Shown: positions 1-11,515, numbered from the stretch's first letter. The stretch is DNA of 64,000 nucleotides from Ligula intestinalis (GCA_036362985.1 JAYGXS010000001.1:13389193-13453192), one strand, 5' to 3'. The notes: generated from the letters alone by a model not told the origin. Numbers and translations: made by a program.

Positions 1-216
1 CCCCGAGCTTGGCTTGGCCAACGGTTACGTAACTACCTGCATCTTTTTGCCCTTGCTGCCGCTTCACCCAACCCAACCCAACCCCACCCATTTCCCCCCA
101 TCCCCTGTCCAGACTCAACAAACCCCCATTAGCTGATTACTACCAACTTCACACCCCCTTCCTCATCCCCATGACTAATTTGCGTTTTGTGATAACTTGA
201 TTACCAGCATGTTAAT

Positions 217-627
217 TTGCACCCCTCCCTATGTAATTGTAACGGCCCAATGGGAATTTATCAAAAGCTACGTATGCTCGCCAAACTGTCTTTAGTCTGT
301 GGTCATGTGCAACAGCTCAACCACGAATTCGCGTTTGAGAAAGCGAAGGTGATCGGCAGGGCCAATGAGAAAATGGCCAGTCCAGTGCTGGGAACTTGTT
401 CCTCCACTAGCACAATCAACAGAGCCATTGACTTGAACCTTGCCTACCAGGCGCTCCGCACAAGGCTCGGATCAAGTCGGCCAGAGCTAGTAGGACAAAC
501 GCATACGCAGAACCCAGAGCCAACGCCCACGGAAAGTAAGGGTGGAGGTCGCAGGTCACGCGACCAACAACCACGAGGCAAAGAACAAACCAAGGGAACA
601 ACAACGAGTGATCAGTCCGCCGGGTGA
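217..627 (+). mobile_element. Penelope-like element, C-terminal GIY-YIG region (remnant)
   Basis: A 136-codon open frame. Its middle part, around FAFEKAKVIGRANEKMA and then STINRAIDLNLAYQALRTRL, has the layout of the C-terminal end of flatworm Penelope-like element proteins, after the GIY-YIG nuclease core: an HEF/FAF segment, a charged helix, then (S)INR-x-(I/V)-(D/E)L-x-(P)AY. The reverse transcriptase and the first half of the nuclease are missing, because the window starts here or because the copy is truncated. The last 40 residues are polar and rich in T, Q and G. A hammerhead-like motif lies about 90 bases downstream, the expected place for a PLE terminal repeat. The assignment rests on motif recognition only. 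Confidence 0.6.
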
Positions 628-711
628 CGTGGGGGAGGCCAGCAAGCATATTGGCTCACCTACGACTACGCTGACCGCAGAGGGGACGAAGGTCACGCTA
701 ACTCAAGACCA

Positions 712-790
712 CCAAACACACTCTGACGATGGAAGCCTGAAGGTTTTCGAAACGTCAGTTCAAATATAATTTGGTCCATGAACACACCCC
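712..790 (+). ncRNA. hammerhead-ribozyme-like motif in PLE 3' repeat
   Basis: The catalytic-core strings are present in order. CTGACGA (fits CUGANGA) is at 723-729. A hairpin follows with arms GGAAGCC (731-737) and GGTTTTC (742-748) and a 4-base loop. GAAA is at 749-752 and GTC at 754-756. Flanking ACCAAA and TTTGGT could form helix I. Helix III would be nearly absent, as described for minimal hammerheads of Penelope-like elements. One extra U sits between the core and helix II. It lies just after a PLE protein end, which supports the call. Activity is not shown. Confidence 0.55.
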
Positions 791-799
791 CTCTTCTTC

Positions 800-1315
800 T
801 TCCTTACCTTTGGGAGATGATGAACGCGAGAATCTCTACCGTATAGCATTGTCTTAGATAGTCAACTAGAAGAAAGAGATCTGACACAAAAAGGCTCAAA
901 TTTATCGAAATAATCTAAGTCGAACAGTAGCCGTATCAGCGCGAGAAGCAGACGTGTGCGACAAAATCCAAAAGACAAGCAAGCAGGCAGTACCAAAAAG
1001 GACAAGGGACACTAGAACGGCAAATTCCGTCTTATTTATCGTTGCCAGGCAACCGGCCTTACCCAATCTGGGGTGTTTTGCCACGCGAGGTTCGAAAAAA
1101 TTCAGTCAGCCGGTGAGGGCACTTTCGCAGAAGGAATACACAGAGCCAGCATAAAGTTCCTAAAACCTCAGTACAATAGAGGTTGCGTGACCTTCTTAAA
1201 GTAAAGGCATTCAGATTGGCACAACAGTTATTATGATGTGCGACATTGGTGCAGAAAAATTCTATATTATTAAGGTTTGGCAGATTTGGTTAATTTATTT
1301 GACCCAATTCTGAAA
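800..1315. other. no recognised feature
   Basis: A short CT-rich tail (cccctcttcttcttcc) follows the hammerhead-like motif. Beyond it I see no gene, repeat or RNA that I can name; the open frames here are short and unconvincing. Confidence 0.5.
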
Positions 1316-1480
1316 AAACTCGCGGGATTCGAACCAGCATAGGAGGGACGGCCTTCTACGCAAGACAACGCTTTACCCACTTGAGCTAAGAATGCCACGC
1401 TTCACACCGTGAGTTTAATCACACTTGGATCGATATTACCCGCCCAACTGTGCAGCGAGTATGGAATCCACCAATACACC
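1316..1480 (-). mobile_element. tRNA-like SINE, copy 1 (inverted)
   Basis: Read on the minus strand, this holds a pol III B box (gggattcgaacc on the plus strand is its complement) and an A-box-like TAGCTCAAGTGGG, spaced as in a tRNA promoter. It is a close copy, in opposite orientation, of the element at about 1628-1792. The two share the GTGGCATTCTTAGCTC lead-in and the upstream block with GGGCGGGTAATATCGATC. It does not fold into a clean tRNA, so a tRNA-derived SINE is the better reading. Confidence 0.6.
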
Positions 1481-1627
1481 ATCTCAATGGGGTCAAATAA
1501 ATTAATCAAATCTGCCAAAACGCCTTAATAGTTAAGTCAGCCTAGTAGTCATTCTGGTGGATTCTAGATAATTGCTAACGAAATCCTGCTTAATCAGTCA
1601 ACTTGCTGTCCCGTACTGATGAATTCC

Positions 1628-1792
1628 ATACGATCGGAAAAGTTGGGCGGGTAATATCGATCCAACGGTGATTAAACTCACGGTGTGAAGCGTGGCATTC
1701 TTAGCTCAAGTGGGTAAAGCGTTGTCTTGCGTAAAAGGCCTTCCCTCCTATGCGGGTTCAAATCCCACCGAATGCCGTGAGTTGTTTTAATA
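1628..1792 (+). mobile_element. tRNA-like SINE, copy 2
   Basis: A-box-like TAGCTCAAGTGG lies at 1702-1713 and a B box GGTTCAAATCC at 1755-1765, about 40 bases apart as in tRNA genes. It mirrors the minus-strand copy at 1316-1480, so transcription across both would give a hairpin. A more distant relative with the same promoter layout lies at about 24755-25135. Boundaries are approximate. Confidence 0.6.
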
Positions 1793-2920
1793 ATTGCATC
1801 AACTACAAAGTAATCCTGCAAACAACAGCCAATACAGAGAGGGCGCAGAGTCAAGGGCCTGGACCACAAAGAACTCTGACTTCCATTTCGGAAGATGGGA
1901 CTACAGGCCGCAACCGGAAATTATTTTGTGCAACTCGGATGCCAACGCACAAATTTTTTTGACCAACACAATCCTTGGATGGAAATTCCGAAAGCGCGAG
2001 CACCGGTAAAATCACCGGACCGATTTAAGGTTTCATGTTAAAAATCCAGTTATCCCATCAGAGAAACCGCCCTGTTCTGATGCTATAACCCGTCTGCTCT
2101 TAAGAGTTGCGGAAAGATCAGCTAGACGCTGTTAATGCACAATTAGCCACCTGCGGTAGAGGTCGGCATTATAGTTCTGAAAATCAAGCTGCAAAGTCCA
2201 TGGCTAGTCTATGCCACAGACATGTGTTAAGCTACCTTCCCACTGTATTCAACAGAAGCAGAATTAGACCATCTTTAAAGGGAATTGCACATTCGGTTGG
2301 ATTCATGCTTTTTTAAATTATGCTTCCTGATACCTGTTTTATTTTAATGTACAACCTGTGTTTTCATACTCCTTACGCTTTGAAATGATTAAGGATAAAT
2401 CTAGTCTGCTTTTGATGCTACTCCTGTTTTTGCTACTATAGGCCTGCGGAGCACGTTGCATAAGCTGCGAATAGAATAAATGAATCTTCCAACACCAGCG
2501 TAATTGTCATAAGTATGTATTTAATAATTCTCAAAGGGCAGTTACTCATTAACAAGTCGATGAGCTATCGTCTAGGTGCCGACTGGTGATTGTTTATCTT
2601 AGTGAAAATTGCATATCGTCCCCAGCCCGTAGTGACAGTCGTCATCACTCCACACAATTTACCCATAACCAGCGCTCACAACCTATCCCTATTTCGGCCT
2701 CTATCTCACAGCAAAAGGACCTCTACACGCCGATCCCGCCATGCGGGCAACGCGACAACGAGGAATATTAATCAAAGGAACTTTGTTAAGCCTGTCCAAC
2801 TGTATCGTTTCCAGTATCCCTGCAATTTCACTGCCTGAAGAGGTGCTTGTCAATTAAACTTTAACAAGTTAGACATGGTTATATTTGCAGAACTTATTAT
2901 CAATGCTTCGAAACCTATAT
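1793..2920. other. no recognised feature
   Basis: Unique-looking sequence. I found no exon with convincing splice sites, no terminal repeats and no RNA gene. Open frames are below 85 codons and have no recognisable motif. Confidence 0.5.
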
Positions 2921-2923
2921 ACG

Positions 2924-3310
2924 CACGCATTCCCATGAACTAGAGCGTGTCGCAGTGTCAGTCTCCATTTTAAAATATTTGGGAAATTATCTGAGTATGC
3001 ATTCCCATGGACCAAAGCGTGTCACAAAGTGTCGGTCACTTTTTCAAATCTTTGGGAAACCATCTATGCATCCATCTTCACGCGTGTGGGAAAGTGTCGG
3101 CCAGTTTGTCATTAATTGCGATGCTGCTGCTCTTGCGATCAGTCGTGTCACGTCCATCAGAGTGTCTTGGTTAGTGAACCACCCCGGGTCCAGAAAGACT
3201 CGTTAACATTTGGCTGTTCTCCACTGGTCCTATCAGATTTCCATTTGCGCGCAGAAAGCTTAGTTCAGACTGACGTGTCGGTCACCTTTTTCATGAATTG
3301 TGATGTTGGT
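2924..3310. repeat. degenerate ~70-bp tandem repeat
   Basis: Three or more decayed units follow one another. Each has a CATTCCCATG-like start, then GCGTGTC, AGTGTCGGTC and TTTGGGAAA. Units begin near 2930, 3000 and 3068, and a weaker relative (GTGTCGGTCACCTTTTTCAT) lies near 3275. Unit length drifts between about 68 and 75 bases. No coding function is apparent. Confidence 0.55.
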
Positions 3311-3680
3311 GATCAGGATTTGTCTTGTCGCACAGATCGGGGCTTCCTGGTTAGTGCACTTCGCCGAAGAAAACGTGGCCGGGAAGACGCCTTATGGCAA
3401 AGTAACTGATTCAGTCCCCCTCATATATCCTTAGTGGAGAAATGGGATAGGCAGAGAAGGGGCAGGAGTTCCCTTGGTACAACAAGCCGTAGGCTGTTTT
3501 CGTACGGTAACCAAGAGAAGGGGTTATTTTTAAGTTGATTAAACTGATTTATCAAAAAAGGATTTTATGAAAAGAAAAAAAGTCGTAAAATTTTGTTGAA
3601 ATAATTTAATACGGTGGCTATAAACCGACGGTGTTGGGCACGTAAATCGAAAAAAGGCACAAAAAAAACAAATCGAGCTT
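3311..3680. other. no recognised feature
   Basis: No gene or repeat recognised before the AT-rich flank of the telomere-like block. Confidence 0.4.
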
Positions 3681-3684
3681 GAAT

Positions 3685-4035
3685 TGAGCACGAATCGCTG
3701 TCGAGAAACTTGCAAATGTGGAGTTTTATTCCGAAAACTTTCCTTTGCCCAAAACCCAGTTATAATTGATTTTAAGAAGACTTTTGTAACATTAAGCAGC
3801 AACTACGGGCTTTTTGCATCAGATATCACTATTCCACACGGAACCTAACACTAACCCTTGCCCTTACCCTTATCATAACCCTAACTTTCACCGTTACCCT
3901 AAACCTAACCCTTACCCTAACCTTAACCTCGGACTCTAACCATAACCCTAATCCTAACCCTAACCCTAATCGTGCTCAAATCGATCTCGAATCGCTGTCG
4001 ACATACCTAATAATGTAGAGTTTTATTCTGCCACA
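3685..4035. repeat. direct repeats flanking the telomere-like block
   Basis: A segment around 3690-3740 (CGAATCGCTGTCGA, then GGAGTTTTATTC) reappears in the same orientation around 3980-4030 (CGAATCGCTGTCGA, then AGAGTTTTATTC). The two copies bracket the CCCTAA-like array. The string CACGTAAATCGAAA also occurs on both sides, near 3638 and 4140. The array is therefore part of a larger repeated unit or duplication. Confidence 0.6.
3842..3969 (+). repeat. interstitial telomere-like (CCCTAA)n array
   Basis: About twenty imperfect units of CCCTAA and variants (CCTAAC, CCCTTA, CCTTAAC). The flatworm telomere repeat is TTAGGG, so this reads as its complement. Units are degenerate and sit deep inside the sequence, flanked by direct repeats. 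That makes it an interstitial block, not a chromosome end. Confidence 0.85.
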
Positions 4036-4189
4036 ACCAAGGAAACTCCTGCCGAGAAGGAAATTTTTAAAAGTAAGTGTAAAACGCAAAAACTGTAGTT
4101 GAATTTGTTTCCCGCGGCTGCTAAAAGTAAGTTGTTCCGCACGTAAATCGAAACTTCGCGGCACAGACTACTAATCTAACTTCAGAACA

Positions 4190-4460
4190 GCAAGTTGAAC
4201 CTCAGGTAAGTTAAATCAGACGACCTTCTAACCACAATTTCAATTTTTTGGAAATTTCAAGAAACATGCAATTTGATAATCGGGTTTTCCCGTAACACGT
4301 TAAACGATAATACAGATGAAGAAAATATACAGATGTAAATCAACAGCATATCTAAATACAGTAAAATTAAAATGCATTGAGCAATTTTTCAAGTATATTC
4401 CACTGCGTATCCTAATTCCCCACCCATTAAACCCTATAACCACCGTTTTCGTAGGACAAC
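4190..4460 (+). repeat. dispersed repeat, copy A of an inverted pair
   Basis: Similar along its whole length to the reverse complement of about 63670-63955. Shared landmarks are TGAACCTCAG/TGGACCTCAG, ATTTGATAATCGG, TAATACAGAT and the near-identical end CTGCGTATCCTAATTCCCC through AACCACCGTTTTC. The copies lie 59 kb apart in opposite orientation. No coding capacity or promoter is visible, so it is an unclassified dispersed element. Confidence 0.75.
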
Positions 4461-4795
4461 ATGCTGGGAGTAGGGATTCATGAGGGGGACTACATAAGTC
4501 ACTGTTGCCCACCTTGTCATTTTACTAACTGACTGTTGTGTAATTCTCATATCATATTTTGGTCTGTGCCTATTCAGCTTAATTCAGGCTCAGGTACTCC
4601 AAGCTGGCGATTAATTTCTGAGAGAATTACAATGCAGCGACTCTGTTTTTTGAAGTCAGATGCACGCTGGTGAGGTGCCTCTGGTTAAGGACCACCTTAT
4701 CACAGTTTGCCGCAGGTGCTGAGGACCGGTAATCCGCACGTACACCCATCAGGGGGTCGCATTTTCCATTAAGCTTCACAAATGCCTGCAGTATG

Positions 4796-5580
4796 CCATG
4801 GCGGTGCCAACGCCCATTACCACAGAGGTTGCCGATGAGGTAAAACAAAGGGCAAGAAAGGTTAGGGAAAGAACAACCTCGGCAGGCTAACCCCCACCAC
4901 CACCAACTCCCACATCTATCACTTAAGACGGAAATAGCAGAGCTCTGGGCGTGGAGCACAGGCATCAGCTGACTTCCTTCAGTGACAACACGTGCTGATC
5001 CGATAGAGTAGGGATATGCGTACGTAGAGCGCACAAAGTTGACTGATATCAACGGAATAACATTACCGACAAGGAACCTCCATTTTCGATGAATAGCAAT
5101 CAGGCATACAGACGCAAGCACGCAAAAAAGCTTGCGCCAACGGGCCTTCAGATTCGGTTAAGGAGAAATTGATTTCACTACAGTCAGGATTTCTGAATCA
5201 TTCTGACTTGGGAGTTTTATCGTTCTCGACTCTTATATCCAGGCACGCGAAAACCACATCTACTTAATGTTAGGGGCAATTCCTGAAAGGATGGGTAACA
5301 TAGCAATGCACCAAAGACATTAAAAGAAGACAAAAACACTCTCTTTGTCTATGCTTTTAAGGCAACATTCTACTGCGGTGCCAGCGCCCATAAGATCAGA
5401 CGTCGCCAAATACGTAAAACAAGAGGCCGGAAAAAGCCAGGAGAAGAACAACCAAGGCACATCAACCAACCGCCAGCACGGAGATTTATCATTTCAGGCG
5501 AAAGTAGGAGAGCTCTAAGTGTGTAAAGGAGCCACGAACTGAATTCCTTCAGTGGCTTGATTTAGTGGCAACATATTCTG
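4796..5580 (+). repeat. two diverged direct copies (4796-4995 and 5365-5580)
   Basis: The two segments share GCGGTGCCA(A/G)CGCCCAT, GGTAAAACAA or its variant, GAAGAACAACC, TAGGAGAGCTCT or GCAGAGCTCT, and TTCCTTCAGTG in the same order. They are strongly diverged. The first copy causes a long antisense open frame (4627-5121) that has no recognisable domain. Element type unknown. Confidence 0.5.
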
Positions 5581-8090
5581 ACAGGGAGGTGCAACCAGAA
5601 GGCTGTTTCAATGCAGCCTTAACACGACTTTCCTAAAAAACAAAACGGTTTCGTCTGTCTAAAAACTCCCCTGTTACTACTATTCCTGTATTACAGACGG
5701 CTCTAAGTCATGTTTCTGGGAAGGGGGTTCACGCATCCGTGTCAACCTTTGACCCTAACCACCCACACACTCTCTCCCTCGTTAGGAAGATTTCAATGGA
5801 CTGCGGAACAATGGATATTCATTAGAATGGCTGGACCAGAGGAGGTAAGGGCTGCCCGCTAAGGTTGGTTAATTGCATCCAGATGAGCACTTACTTTAGA
5901 AAGATGACCAAGCCTGTGATCAAGAGAAAACCCGCTTTGGCCTACCAACTGCAAATGCGTTCTGCGACAACCTAACACTGAATGATGAGATGCAGTATTT
6001 ACTGAAAAAATTGTGGATGAGGACGGGGATGCTTAATTTGCATAAACGTATTAGCAAGCTTGATAAAGAAAGTGCACCATAGAGGTATACCTAAAAACCA
6101 GAGCAGCTTGTGAGCCACATTTTTCTTCGCCGGTTTTCCTTTAAGACGTGGTGTGAAACAAAGAAATAAAAAAGCACAAAGGTTTACTTACATGTAGTTC
6201 AGATCTGCATCCGTGTCGTCGCGGGCGATTCCAACCAGCACCAGAATACCCCGTCCGATTTCGCTAATTAGTTTTTCATCGACTACGGTAAGAATGGAAG
6301 GCGGGGGAAAGAAATAGTTGGCAGAAAATTACGCCTGGTGTCCATCAAGTTAATAGACAAATACTCTGAAGGGACTTGGAGGCGCCAATAAACACGCTAT
6401 TAAAATTGCCCAATTACGGGGAAGATGGACAAAAAGGGCTCAAATTGAGGTCTAAATTATGTGCAAAAACGCAAGGCAATACAGGGAAGACTCGGGCGAC
6501 GAACAGCTTCGACTACTTCAGACAGCGAGCAAGCTACTAGCAGAACATTTGTTTCGACTGACAAGCTTCTGCTCAGTTTACGATTTGTGAGTGCAGGTGT
6601 CCGCCGCTGAGACTTGCACCCAGGGTGTGGGTCTCCGGTCGCCGGTCACCTACAGCCAATCAGTGAAATGATGCAGTTTGATTGGCTACCTTTCGCAGGA
6701 TGGATTTTTCACACTAGGAGTTCGATGCCGAAATGGGTTAAACTTGCTAACCGAGGCTTCACTGTATGCGCCTCTTTCAATTGCCTTCCAAAAAACATTA
6801 AAACAAACATGGCATACGCATACAATGGTTTACATTTCATTTATCTAAGAACAACATGATTCCTATCGTAAAAGGAGCCACTTCCATAATGCAGATGGGC
6901 TTGGGCTACAAAAAAGGGGGCGGAGTGGGGTTCGGGTATTCGTGTCGTATCAAGCACAAGCCAAAATGTTGCATAATGGCCGGAGTCAGGTAGCGGGAAA
7001 GGAGGAGAAAACCCGATGGAATTAAGCCGGAGGCTGACGACTCTCTGAATGCACCACTGAAAAGGAATGAGTTTGTTGTCGAATGAATGAAATCAAACCC
7101 CTTATGAGCTCAAACAATGAGATTCGGGCGGAAGGAAGAGGGTGCTGTTGGGGTTACCTTTTACAGGCGCGCTGGTCCTCGACCAGCAACGTTCTCATGT
7201 CCTGGATGCATGACAGACAAAATTCCTCAGACAAGTCAACAATCAATCGGCGAAATCAAGCTAAACCCTGTGTTTGCCTTAGTCAACCAAATCTCAAAGC
7301 ATGTAAAGGAGAAAAAAAGGACAGACAATTCTCATAAATTCTACTGTTCATCAATATAAAAGAAATAGGTCAAATCGTATTTGCACCGTTTGCTTGTTTT
7401 AGTAAAAAAAAGGTACTTTGCGGATAGTCCTTCCTGGCTCAAGGTCAAATCGGTGAGGGCCATCCCAAAACCTGTGACAAATACTGCCCGAATTTCACGC
7501 AGACGAGGCAAAAGAGAAGGGGAGATGGAGAGAGCGAGGGGGTGCGAACCACGCCGCCAGCCAAGGCTTCATAATGAAGACACCTGCGCCCTGCTGGCCG
7601 CTGCTGCATGTCATTAGTGCCTAACGAAGCGCGTGGCCACCCAGGTGCGGTCCAAGAACGAAACACGCCACCTGCAGATCCCGGACAAGGAGGATAATTA
7701 CATGGGAACTTGGCAGGTAGTCTGCCTATGCAGGCATTCCAGGCGGATGGTTGCGGTTAATATGCAAAGGATCGGCTGCCATAAAATCTCCTGCGTGCGC
7801 TGGAAGAAGAGGTACAAAGGCTGGTACACGGTGAGCGAAGCAGGCCTACGACGGACCAACGCGGTGGACAGACAATCGGGGCGGGGAGGAAGGGCGGCGT
7901 GTTTGGTGCGCTACACCAACACGGAGGCCAGATCAGGGTACAGCAGACGTTATTCGGACTGCGCGCCGTTAACAAATGTCGAACGTGGGGGCGGGGGAGA
8001 GGGCGTGATGGCAGGCATGTGGGCAGCTTCACGCCCGATCCCGCCTTCGGTCTTTTGGTGCTTTCCTGACACCGGGCCCACGTCGGTGAG
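5581..8090. other. no recognised feature
   Basis: No domain, splice-supported exon or terminal repeat recognised. A 167-codon open frame at 7633-8136 is GC-rich, has no familiar motif and runs into a dispersed repeat, so I do not call it a gene. Confidence 0.4.
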
Positions 8091-8094
8091 GGAA

Positions 8095-8580
8095 GAGGGA
8101 GTGCGTTATATGCTGCGCAAGTCTACTTTCACTTAAAGCAAATCCACCCGCAAGTCAAAATCTCTGCCCCACCTCTTTTTAGAGCAACGGTGGACATCGT
8201 CGAAATCATTGGTCCAATTTTCGTTGCACATGCTTTCATGTCTGCCTTCATGCTTTTTCTCATTAAGAATATTTCCTTTTATTGGGTTGCCGGGTAGATG
8301 GTTCTAAAATTTTGGCTGTGATCTAAGAAGAGTGACGAGTACCAGTCCAACTCTCGGCATGTTCATCGTTTTACACCGTTAGAACTCCTCCATATTTCGT
8401 TGGCTTGACACCGCGTACGGGTGGTTGAAAGAGAAGAGAGAGTGCGGTAGATGGCGCGCAAGTCTGCTATCACGAGAACCTAATTCACACACAAGTCGTT
8501 GTCCCTGCACCAACTTGCTGTGGAGTATACGGTAGACATCGTCGTAATCTACGCTCGAAAAGGAACTTTCCAGCCGGGAA
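8095..8580 (+). repeat. dispersed repeat family, two adjacent copies
   Basis: Two copies (about 8095-8235 and 8395-8580) share GTGAGGGAAGAG or GAGAAGAGAGAGTGCG, GCGCAAGTCT, (A/C)CACGCAAGTC and GT(A/G)GACATCGTCG. More distant copies appear at about 22235-22345, 25340-25520 and 62010-62165. The family is unknown to me; no open frame is conserved between copies. Confidence 0.55.
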
Positions 8581-9194
8581 GTCAAGGCTTCCCTAAGTCA
8601 CTTTCACTTGAACTTTTTTCCACCAAAAGTCCATGACGCACTTAAAACGTGTACCTCTATAGGCGGAACAGAATATACAAGCGATTTGAGGTACATCCGC
8701 TTACATTGGTCAGGCAGAGAATAGCGCAATCAGGCCGATTTTTGCCGAACGGATAGAACATCAAGGCGAAAATGAGTGAGCTGAAAGATAGGCGCAGACG
8801 CTGCTATTATTTAATATCAATTCATACGCGTTTTAAAGGCAGAAAAGTAAACCGAGACTTACCATTTACAGAGGCCTGTTTGACTCGCTGGATGACGACA
8901 CGCATCGTCCCACTAAAATGCAAACAAAACGCGCTATACTTTCTGCAGGTTCTACCGCCTAGTGAGGAAAAAAATGTCAATAACTTTGACCTGCAGCAAA
9001 ATTCAAACTGTTCGAGGCAAGATGACACGCTTGCCTCAAGGTGCCGTTTATAATTGCCTCGGTGCTGCTGAAAACTGACCGTCCCAGAATCGCATAACAG
9101 TCACCGGTGTGCGCCTGTGGTATAGGGGACAGAGCCAGTGGTTACCAACTTATTATATGGATCGCTAGGGAAACCGAAATACGTGAACGGAAGT

Positions 9195-9420
9195 AATGGC
9201 GATTTATTATTTCTTTTATCTTCATTAAATTTGCAATTATCGCACATGTCGTCGTTGCTGTATAATAGTTTTTTTATAATATTTGTATCTACTATTTCCT
9301 ATTTTTGTTTGATATATTCTTTTCTTTTCCTTCCTGCGCCCTCGTGTTGCCCCACCCGCATAACCGCTACTACAACTGGTGCCTCACTTCATAATTCTGG
9401 GTTTGGTCTCCCTCGTGATA
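9195..9420 (+). repeat. T-rich dispersed repeat, copy 1
   Basis: Resembles about 20945-21165 in the same orientation. Shared blocks are TATTATTTCTTT or TATTATTTTATT, the GTCGTTGCT or TCGTTGCTACAT stretch, TTTTTATAATATTT, ATCTACT(A/C)TTTCC, CCTGCG(C/T)C and CTACATAATTTGGG or CTTCATAATTCTGGG. A weaker relative is near 50060-50180. It could be a retroelement tail; no coding is seen. Confidence 0.5.
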
Positions 9421-10312
9421 CATAAAATAAACTGTTACCTACCACTTAAAGCTTGTGCTGGAAGGTGACAGAGGATAGGACTCGGTTGGCGAACGTTTAA
9501 GTAATACTGGCGTGACGGCGCCCACTGTGTGGCCAGAGATGGCTTTTAATGATTGGCTGTCAAGCGACTTAGACTACGGCCCTTGTCGATCAGTGTTCAA
9601 GTGTGGCAGGAAATAGTTGCAACACAGAATGGCTGTAGATGCGCACGCATCGGCACGCTTTGAGACCTAGTCAGACGCCCGGGATTAGTGGCCCATAAAT
9701 AAGGATGATCCGGCGGCTTGAGAAACCATCCTACCTAAGATAACTGATTCCGCAAGTCAATTCATTCATATGGTACAGATTTGTCATCTATATTACCAAA
9801 CAGCCTGATACACCATTTAGTGTGGCCCACCCTACCCCTGGGCCGTAGGCGGAGGATCGGGAGAACTAAAAATGCGCAAACTGTCCCCTTTACATAAATT
9901 GATTGCATATTTCAGGCCCACTGGGACCCCATATATCTCCAGGGCCGGGAATAAGGGAGAATGTCACATGCGAATACGGCCTACAAACAAGGGGTGCAAA
10001 AACTCCTCCCCATGCCCCTAAATAGACATACTTTTATTCAAAGCCGGACAGCGATTGGTTACAGCCGGTTTTACGGAAATAAATGGGATGTACTCGCGCA
10101 CAGCAAGCCTCCGCTGCCCCTAGTTTATACACCACATCAAACATAATGCAAAAAAGCATCTCTTAAAAACTTCAGAATCAAGCGGTGTTCCAAAATTCTT
10201 TGCACCCTAATAACACACTCACAGTTTCTAAATTGATGTATATTTCACAATTTACTTTAAAGAATTTTTTTTCTTTAACCGTTAGGACAATTCTTACTGT
10301 ACTTGACATCGA

Positions 10313-10475
10313 ATGAATGAGATTCTGGAGACTTCTTGTGCATATGCTACCCGTATTTGCTATTTCTTTCTGCTCATGTCTCTGAAAATGAATCCACGAC
10401 GGATCTCGAAACGTCAGGCGAATAAAAGTGTTGTCCCAGCGATCGAGTCGTCTTCGCAATTCTGGAGGATTTCTT
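10313..10475 (+). mobile_element. PLE/SINE tail with degenerate hammerhead core
   Basis: Carries CTCATGTCTCTGA, a small ATCC-ACGAC-GGAT hairpin, then CTCGAAACGTCAGG(C)GAATAAAA and TTGTCCCAGCGATCGAGTC. The same order occurs at about 25035-25130, where the core is better preserved (CTGATGA there, CTGAAAA here). It lies next to a Tc1-like remnant. Confidence 0.5.
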
Positions 10476-10509
10476 ATACGAGCTTTTTTCAGGCGTACAG
10501 CAGGGATCC

Positions 10510-10670
10510 TTCCAATTCAACACATTAATATGAGCAAGCGGCTTCTCGTCAACCATGAAATAAAGAATTAACCATAGATTTTTCAGTGGATTAAAGTCAG
10601 GATTACCTGTTGGCCACATCCCATGCCTCCAGAAATGTGGAATTTTCTCTGACTGCAAAGTCTGGGTCAC
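10510..10670 (-). mobile_element. Tc1-like transposase remnant
   Basis: On the minus strand a short frame reads FWRHGMWPTGNPDFNPLKNLW. This matches the C-terminal catalytic region of Tc1 transposases (WPAQSPDLNPIENLW). The last catalytic E of the DD34E triad is replaced by K in this copy, and the rest of the transposase is missing. It is a dead fragment. Confidence 0.6.
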
Positions 10671-10679
10671 CAGAGCTGT

Positions 10680-11515
10680 TGCTTTAAATGTGCAAATAAT
10701 TTTTTGGAAACCTGATATAAATAGTGCTCATGTAACGGTAATCATTTAATTTAGCAGTATATCACCTACTGTGAGAAATGACACATCTCAGTCCGACAAT
10801 CTGAAGGAATCGCTGGAAGCCATTTATGTGATAAAATATTCTCAGCCAGTAAGAGCGCGTCAAAGTGACCCAGGATACCGCTATCATAGAATATTAGCTG
10901 AAGCTCTACGAAATTGAACACGTTGCCGTATGTCTCCAAGAGAAAAGATAGCTTTGGCGCGGTATGAAACCCGATTAGGTTTTTAGGAGCAGCTTTCCAA
11001 CCCTTTCTGTGCGTAAGTTAGGCTTAATATAATAGATTCATTAAGTGCCGTGCGTTTTAAACTTGATTGGCAACCTCGCATCCTTTTTTATAACAAATGA
11101 TATTAAGACGGAGCAAATCAGTTGTCCTCCCCGTTCCAGGAGATAGCGAACAGATTTTATTTGTTTCTTCCTATGTTCGGCGTAGACAGCTGTGTGCAAG
11201 GAAGTGGTATATACATATGGGAATATATGTTTGCACTTGTGACCTGTGAAGCAATCAATTTTATCGTAATTTAGTTAGCCAGTACTAGCTGCAAGCCATC
11301 AGCAAGACTGCGGACAGTCGAGCTTACGAAAAAAAGGACATCTGTTGCGTAAATCGAGACGGAAAGAGGGGGTGAGGAGGCGGCGACCTCGTCAGTCGTC
11401 GTGAAAAAAAAAACGCACGATGCACTAAGAAAGGTCACATGCGTAAATGATGCTGCGTGAAGCGGGCAGGGCAAGAAAGATGACGGCTAAGTGACGCGGA
11501 CTATGTACATCCTAC
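10680..11515. other. no recognised feature
   Basis: No repeat or gene recognised. Confidence 0.4.

Noticed and set aside
1696..1771. Functional tRNA gene
   Set aside because: A and B boxes are present, but the arms do not pair into a cloverleaf, and mirrored copies show it is a SINE.
4627..5121. 164-codon minus-strand open frame
   Set aside because: It overlaps a dispersed repeat whose second copy (5365-5580) does not keep the frame, and it shows no domain.
7633..8136. 167-codon plus-strand open frame
   Set aside because: High GC content makes stops rare here; no domain, no splice support, and it runs into a repeat copy.
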